NCBI GenBank assembly: GCA_964604045.1
Contig: CAZRXM010000038.1
Span: 1-9,907 of the forward strand
Length of the DNA: 9,907 nt
Direction: 5' to 3'
DNA from: DRVP01 sp964604045
GTDB taxonomy: Archaea > Thermoproteota > Bathyarchaeia > Bathyarchaeales > Bathycorpusculaceae
Shown here: piece after piece, positions 5,951-9,907 of the stretch
Numbering within the stretch: position 1 is the stretch's first letter
Layout of the letters: each line of letters starts with the position of its first letter
Translations under genes and position numbers: made by a program
The notes under the pieces: model-generated
The model's database searches: none
Seen by the model: the letters and a program-made list of their open reading frames with translations, nothing else
What the model was told of the DNA's origin: nothing

Positions 5951-6901
5951 ATGAAGCTAGTAAGTTGTGGGGCTTTCATGAACATTAAGGTTGTATTTCT
6001 GGGCACAGCGGGTAGTGTTCCAACCTCTAAGAGAAGTTTGCCAGCAATTTTGGTGAAGCGTAAGGGTGAGCAGCTGCTTTTCGACTGTGGCGAGGGCGTG
6101 CAGAGGCAGATGGTGATAGCCGGCGCCAGCTTCCACAAAGACACAAGGGTCTTCATAACTCACATGCACGGAGATCACGTTTTAGGCTTGCCGGGATTAA
6201 TGCAGACCATGGCCCTGCATAACCGAGCTAAACCCCTTGAGGTTTACGGACCGCCGGGGATCAAGAAATTTATTGAGTGTGTGAGGGGGTCTGTGCAGTT
6301 TGGCTTAACTTTTCCAATAGAAATTCACGAAATATGTGAGGATGGGGTGGTCTGCGAAACCCCCGAATATACTGTTCATGCAGTTTGGGCTTACCATGTG
6401 GTTCCAAGCTTAGCTTACGCTCTGGTGGAGAAACCCCGTCCCGGAAAATTCCACACGGAAAAAGCTAGAGCCCTAGGGGTTCCAGAAGGCCCCCTATGGG
6501 GGCAGCTTCAGCGAGGAAAAATTATCAAGCTTCCAAATGGTAGAACCGTAAAACCAGAAGACGTTCTAGGTCCACCCAGACCTGGAAGGAAAATTGTTTA
6601 CACGGGTGACACGAGACCCTTTGAAGGTTTAGCGGATTTTGCGGTTAATGCTGACCTACTTATCCATGATGCCACTTTAGGCGACGAGTTGGCTGAAAGG
6701 GCTGCTGAAGACGGGCATTCAACCCCAAGCCAAGCAGCTGAAGTCGCCAGAAAAGCCGGGGTGAAGAAGCTTGTCTTAACCCATATTAGTGCTAGGTATG
6801 CGGATGCCTCTGTACTTTTGGAGCAAGCCCGTAGAATCTTCGAAAACACCATCGTGGCTGAAGACTTTTTGACTCTGGACGTTCCATTTTTAAGCGAGTA
6901 A
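5951..6901 (+). CDS. rnz: Ribonuclease Z (tRNA 3'-processing endonuclease)
   Basis: Cuts 3' trailers from pre-tRNAs as a metallo-beta-lactamase-fold zinc endonuclease. Numbered from ATG 5951, the signatures are FLGTAGSVPT (16-25), FDCGEG (44-49), the zinc motif HMHGDH (71-76), H149 in AYHVVPSLAY, D220 in YTGDTRP, HSTPSQAAE (256-264) and H278 in LTHISARY. The stretch from about 175 to 213, up to the YTGD strand, corresponds to the exosite-side region of the short RNase Z form. The length of 316 is typical. The start is uncertain. ATG 5951 has GAGG only one base upstream, whereas ATG 5978 (residue 10) begins NIKVVFLGT, which aligns with where archaeal RNase Z proteins normally start and gives 307 residues. 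The last 12 bases overlap the end of the convergent minus-strand gene. Confidence 0.93.
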   Translation: MKLVSCGAFMNIKVVFLGTAGSVPTSKRSLPAILVKRKGEQLLFDCGEGVQRQMVIAGASFHKDTRVFITHMHGDHVLGLPGLMQTMALHNRAKPLEVYGPPGIKKFIECVRGSVQFGLTFPIEIHEICEDGVVCETPEYTVHAVWAYHVVPSLAYALVEKPRPGKFHTEKARALGVPEGPLWGQLQRGKIIKLPNGRTVKPEDVLGPPRPGRKIVYTGDTRPFEGLADFAVNADLLIHDATLGDELAERAAEDGHSTPSQAAEVARKAGVKKLVLTHISARYADASVLLEQARRIFENTIVAEDFLTLDVPFLSE

Positions 6902-7681
6902 AGCTTTAAGCCTTTCAACGCTTTCTTGGACGTGCTCCACAGACTCCACAACCACAGCTTTATTGTAGGCTATTTGCCTCAAAAGCTTGGCAAAACTCCC
7001 CCAATCCACGGTGCCGCGGCCGACGCCTAAATGTTCATCCTCTTTTCCATGGTTGTCATGGGCGTGGATGTGCACTATCTTGTTTGGAAAGGTTTTTATG
7101 AAAAGTTCTATTTGTCCATTGATGTTTGCATGTCCCACATCTAGGGCTAAGCTAATATCCTCTTTAACTTCATCGTAAAATTTCTTGAAATGTTCCACGC
7201 TTTTCATTACGAAAGGATATGGCTCTGGAACGTTTTCCATAGCTATTTGTAAGCCATTATCATCTGCAACTCTGTAAAGAGCTTTGGCGGTTTCACGGTT
7301 TTGAACCCATTCAGTCCCCGGATAAAACATGCTTATGCCAGTCTTCAACCCCGGATGGAAAACCCAAACATTTGCTTCCAAAAGACTGGCAAGCTTAATC
7401 GATTTTTCAAGCCTTTTCATCACAGCCTTTAACATGAACCTAGAGGGTGAAGCAATGTTTATGTCTGCGAAGGGCGCGTGAACAGAAAACCGTAAGCCAT
7501 AGCTTTTCCCCAACTCCTTAAACTTTAAAGCCCTCTTTTTGTTTAGAGCGTGTAATCCCTCATCCACCAGTTCCACGTACTTAACAGGCGTTTCAGACAA
7601 TGTTTCGACAACTTCGCTAAGAGGTTTGCCTAAAAGGTGAAGTGTTGAAACTCCGACTTCCACGCTGCCCAAACAGTTCAC
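6890..7681 (-). CDS. TIM-barrel protein of the AP endonuclease 2 / sugar phosphate isomerase-epimerase family
   Basis: A cytosolic (beta/alpha)8 metal-dependent protein, 263 residues. Ordered metal-ligand motifs are visible: SVHAPF (66-71, H68), VFHPG (107-111, H109), AMENVP (147-152, E149), LALDVGHAN (178-186, D181 and H184), VHIHAHDN (203-210), EDEHLGVGRG (214-223) and VVESVE (244-249, E246). This is the pattern of the Xylose isomerase-like/AP_endonuc_2 superfamily, which covers endonuclease IV as well as sugar and inosose isomerases. The sequence alone does not decide between DNA repair and sugar isomerisation. The start is GTG at 7681; a second in-frame GTG at 7663 gives MEVGVSTLH and may be the true start, since these proteins usually begin shortly before the first beta strand. 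It shares a divergent promoter region with the KaiC-like gene and overlaps RNase Z by 12 bases tail to tail. Confidence 0.85.
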   Translation of the reverse strand: MNCLGSVEVGVSTLHLLGKPLSEVVETLSETPVKYVELVDEGLHALNKKRALKFKELGKSYGLRFSVHAPFADINIASPSRFMLKAVMKRLEKSIKLASLLEANVWVFHPGLKTGISMFYPGTEWVQNRETAKALYRVADDNGLQIAMENVPEPYPFVMKSVEHFKKFYDEVKEDISLALDVGHANINGQIELFIKTFPNKIVHIHAHDNHGKEDEHLGVGRGTVDWGSFAKLLRQIAYNKAVVVESVEHVQESVERLKALLA

Positions 7682-7708
7682 CTTAACCGAGTATTTGACC
7701 TTTCCCCC

Positions 7709-7716
7709 TTTTATAA
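7709..7716 (-). promoter_or_regulatory. TATA box for the minus-strand TIM-barrel gene
   Basis: On the minus strand this reads TTATAAAA followed by a G-rich purine stretch. Transcription would begin near 7685, making the message almost leaderless if translation starts at 7681, or giving a leader of about 20 bases if it starts at the second GTG (7663). Confidence 0.5.
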
Positions 7717-7889
7717 CTTGGGCGTACGAAATTTATCTAACGTTTAGACTGCCATCTTTGAACTCATATTAAAATGTTTGGGACGGTACATACTAAAGAA
7801 GTTTCCTTAGGCACTCGTTTCCTTTTCACAGTCTGGTTATAGAGAAACGCTAGCAACAAGCAAAATCCAAACATCGCTGAAACTGAACA

Positions 7890-7896
7890 TTTATAC
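7890..7896 (+). promoter_or_regulatory. TATA box for the KaiC-like ATPase/ligase unit
   Basis: TTTATAC lies 33-39 bases before the ATG at 7929, predicting a short leader of about ten bases. A second A/T element, TTTAAAT at 7912-7918, is too close to the start to serve as the TATA box. The remainder of the 247-base divergent region (7682-7928) shows no gene, RNA or strong repeat. Confidence 0.45.
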
Positions 7897-7928
7897 CCTC
7901 TGCCGTAACTATTTAAATTGGGAATGTT

Positions 7929-9188
7929 ATGGCGGATGAAAGGGACATAGTAGAGTTTCTCAGAGCACGGGAGGCAGGGGCTTCTCTAAACGAGATAGCC
8001 GAAGCTTTAGGCATACCGAAGTACGGACCGAACTCAGCCTACGCCCTTCTGCAGACGCTGAAAAACAAGGGAGTTGTCGAACGTCGCGGCGAGCTGTGGG
8101 CGCTGACGGAAGAGGCTAAACTAAAAATTGTTGAAAAGCCGTCTGTCGAAGCTCCGACCGCAAAGCCCCCTGAAGAGCCTAAGCCGAAAACCGAAGCAGC
8201 CGCAGTCGGCGTGGCTCCGGAAATCGAGGTCTTGGTCAGGGCAATGGCTCAGACGTTGGCTGAAGCCATGAAAACGGCTAGGATGCCGGCGGACGAGTGG
8301 GAGTTAGCCACAAAGCCTATGACTGTGGAGATCCGCGAAGGTGTAGAAAAACTGGAGGCCTTTGTGCTTCGTCCAGACGCTGCTGTGGAGGCTAAAAAGC
8401 CTCTGCTCGGTTTTCCAACGGGCACCTTCCTCGACGAGCTGTTTCTAACACCGGAAGGCAAGCCTTTGGGCGGTATACCCATTTGTGGACAATTCGCCAT
8501 AACAGGTTTGCCTGGTGCTGGCAAGTCTATCCTTGTTGAGGAAATAGCCGTCCGAGTGGCGGCTTCTAGTAAAAAGGTTCTCTACACCACAGCTGAAGAC
8601 ACATGGAAGAGTCCCACACCACGCTTTGATTTGCAGTCTAGACTCAAGCAGAAAGCTGACATTTTGGGCTTGGACTGGGAGAAGATTCGCCAAAACCTCT
8701 TCGTTCTGGACACCGTGGCTTTTCCGGAACTCCGCGACTGGAGCACCTTTGCCGAAACCTACCGTTACGTGGCGGAGAAAGAGAAAATCGAACTAGCCAT
8801 AATTGACTCCGTAACGGTGCTTGAATCCTACCGTGGCGCTCTTAAATACCGCGTCATGGAGCTAGCCCGCTACAACCAAGTGCACGGCATAACCGCTCTC
8901 TTCGTAAACCAACGCAGCTCCGAGGTTTGGGACAGCTACGACATGGCTGGCGGCATAGGTTTAGCCCATAACTTGGACGGAACAATAATAGTTGATTATG
9001 GGCGCGTCTACTGGCACGACCAACAAATAGATTTGGGCGTTGAAAGGGGTGAATTTGTCCGCATAGTCCGCGTCTTAGACTGTCGACTCTGCAACTTTGA
9101 ACGTCGGAGGATAAGAGTCGACATAACAAGGGATGGCTTCCTGAGAATTGTTGAACCGCTGCCGAAAATTTCAGAAACAGAGAAATAG
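7929..9188 (+). CDS. Winged-helix domain fused to a KaiC/RecA-like ATPase (Ph0284-like)
   Basis: Residues 1-66 look like a winged helix-turn-helix: VEFLRAREAGASLNEIAEAL, then NSAYALLQTLKNKGVVERRG and ELWALTEEA. A Pro/Glu/Lys-rich linker (about 68-92) joins it to a RecA-fold ATPase. Before the P-loop lies GFPTGTFLDELF (161-172), resembling the IPTGxxLDExF start of archaeal KaiC-like Ph0284 proteins. Walker A is GLPGAGKS (193-200), the likely catalytic acid is in YTTAED (219-224, E223), Walker B is LAIIDS (289-294), and a sensor-like ALFVNQRS (323-330) follows. A CxxC (C385, C388) sits near the C-terminus. The ATPase looks active; its target is unknown. KaiC-like archaeal ATPases are implicated in signalling, and RecA/RadA relatives in recombination. 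The DNA ligase gene starts 18 bases after the stop, which favours a DNA-related role, but this is inference. Confidence 0.85.
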   Translation: MADERDIVEFLRAREAGASLNEIAEALGIPKYGPNSAYALLQTLKNKGVVERRGELWALTEEAKLKIVEKPSVEAPTAKPPEEPKPKTEAAAVGVAPEIEVLVRAMAQTLAEAMKTARMPADEWELATKPMTVEIREGVEKLEAFVLRPDAAVEAKKPLLGFPTGTFLDELFLTPEGKPLGGIPICGQFAITGLPGAGKSILVEEIAVRVAASSKKVLYTTAEDTWKSPTPRFDLQSRLKQKADILGLDWEKIRQNLFVLDTVAFPELRDWSTFAETYRYVAEKEKIELAIIDSVTVLESYRGALKYRVMELARYNQVHGITALFVNQRSSEVWDSYDMAGGIGLAHNLDGTIIVDYGRVYWHDQQIDLGVERGEFVRIVRVLDCRLCNFERRRIRVDITRDGFLRIVEPLPKISETEK

Positions 9189-9206
9189 CCTGCAGACGGC
9201 GAAACC

Positions 9207-9907
9207 ATGTCAATCGTTAAACCACCAACCTTAAAAGAGCTCATTGAAGCATATGGCTCCCCAAAAGAAGCCATATTAAAGCTCATCGAGGCTGGTTTTT
9301 CCCCCGAACAAATCGAATGGCGAACCGGTATACCCTACTATCTGATACGCCTCTACATGGAGGGAATACTTCCCAAAAAAGACATGCCCTTCTCTAAAAT
9401 AGTTGAGGTTTACGAACGTTTAGCTGTTCTCCGCGGTAAAAAGGGCAAGGAAACAGAACTGTCCAAATTTTTCCAAAATCCAGCCCTCCCCCTGGAAGTT
9501 AAAGCACGTTTCGCCCTCGGAACAATAACCGAGGAAAGCCTGAAAGTTGGACCGGGCTTAGTTGAGAGGTGTATAAGTCTAGCCACAGGTGCCTCGCTGA
9601 ACGAGGTCAAGAAGCTCATGATAGATTACGGCGAGCACGGCGAGGTTGTCTACCTCCTGAAAAAGCATCGCGAGGCCGTTCTCTCAGTCAACGAGGTTTA
9701 CGAAGCTATTAGGCTTATGCCGAAAATGAGAAGTGTTAGGGAACGCGAGTTTTACGTTTCAAGCCTCATACGGGTTGCCACGCCCTTGGAAGCGAAATAC
9801 CTTGTTAGACTTATTTTAGGCGACTTGAAGCTTGGCTACTATGCAAGCACCGTCATGAGGGCTGCCGCAAGAGCCTATCAAGTTCCAGTGGAGCTTATCC
9901 GAAACGC
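9207..9907 (+). CDS. lig: ATP-dependent DNA ligase, N-terminal part, with an added helical N-terminal module (runs off the window)
   Basis: The frame is open from ATG 9207 to the last base (233 full codons). From about residue 62 it follows the N-terminal DNA-binding domain of archaeal/eukaryal-type ATP-dependent ligases: FSKIVEVYERLAVL (62-75), a helical segment RFALGTITEE (101-110), GPGLVERCISLATG (115-128), SVNEVYEAI (160-168) and the strongly conserved PLEAKYLVRLILGDLKLG (193-210). The adenylation domain with the KxDG lysine lies outside the window. Pyrococcus-type ligases begin close to the equivalent of Met60 (9384), so residues 1-59 are extra. They read as short helices (KEAILKLIEAG, SPEQIEWRTG, PYYLIRLYMEG) like a helix-turn-helix. 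The start could instead be 9384, but the upstream frame is open and protein-like and sits 18 bases behind the ATPase gene. No clear Shine-Dalgarno site is seen at 9207. Confidence 0.85.
   Translation, partial: MSIVKPPTLKELIEAYGSPKEAILKLIEAGFSPEQIEWRTGIPYYLIRLYMEGILPKKDMPFSKIVEVYERLAVLRGKKGKETELSKFFQNPALPLEVKARFALGTITEESLKVGPGLVERCISLATGASLNEVKKLMIDYGEHGEVVYLLKKHREAVLSVNEVYEAIRLMPKMRSVREREFYVSSLIRVATPLEAKYLVRLILGDLKLGYYASTVMRAAARAYQVPVELIRN

Noticed and set aside
7682..7928. Divergent intergenic region checked for tRNA, small ORF or CRISPR-like repeats
   Set aside because: No tRNA arm pattern, no repeat units and no ORF with a start and a Shine-Dalgarno site; only the two TATA-like boxes stand out.

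Overview
The window reads as a piece of an archaeal chromosome, probably from an uncultured TACK-type lineage such as Bathyarchaeia. The taxon is an inference; the archaeal call is well supported. It rests on an archaeal THUMP-type tRNA G10 dimethyltransferase, an archaeal RNase Z, a KaiC/RecA-type ATPase of the Ph0284 kind, an archaeal/eukaryal-type ATP-dependent DNA ligase, TATA-like promoter boxes and purine-rich Shine-Dalgarno sites. There are no tRNA or rRNA genes, no CRISPR array and no insertion sequence.

Layout. Bases 1-900 are a gene graveyard. They hold a broken multi-pass membrane protein, the start of a secreted protein that has lost its start codon, and the C-terminal half of a PIN-domain (VapC-like) protein, interrupted by what look like repeated one-base losses and at least one nonsense codon. 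From 977 onward every gene is intact. A plus-strand run holds a class II HMG-CoA reductase (977-2254), ribose-phosphate pyrophosphokinase (2289-3164) and tRNA guanine-10 dimethyltransferase (3166-4203). The last two are separated by a single base. A separately promoted radical SAM/SPASM protein follows (4309-5844), then RNase Z (5951-6901). RNase Z overlaps tail-to-tail with a minus-strand TIM-barrel protein of the AP endonuclease 2/sugar isomerase family (6890-7681). A 247-base divergent promoter region leads to a winged-helix + KaiC-like ATPase (7929-9188) and, 18 bases later, an ATP-dependent DNA ligase (9207 to the window edge). The ligase carries an unusual N-terminal helical extension and its catalytic domain lies beyond the window.

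How the genes fit together. HMG-CoA reductase supplies mevalonate for archaeal isoprenoid lipids and Prs supplies PRPP for nucleotides. The tRNA methylase and RNase Z act on tRNA maturation. These are mostly housekeeping genes. The part most likely to be under-described is the last one: an ATPase and a DNA ligase in apparent operon, each preceded by what looks like an N-terminal helix-turn-helix module. The class II (bacterial-type) HMG-CoA reductase in an archaeon, and the sharp change of codon preference along that gene, also deserve a second look.
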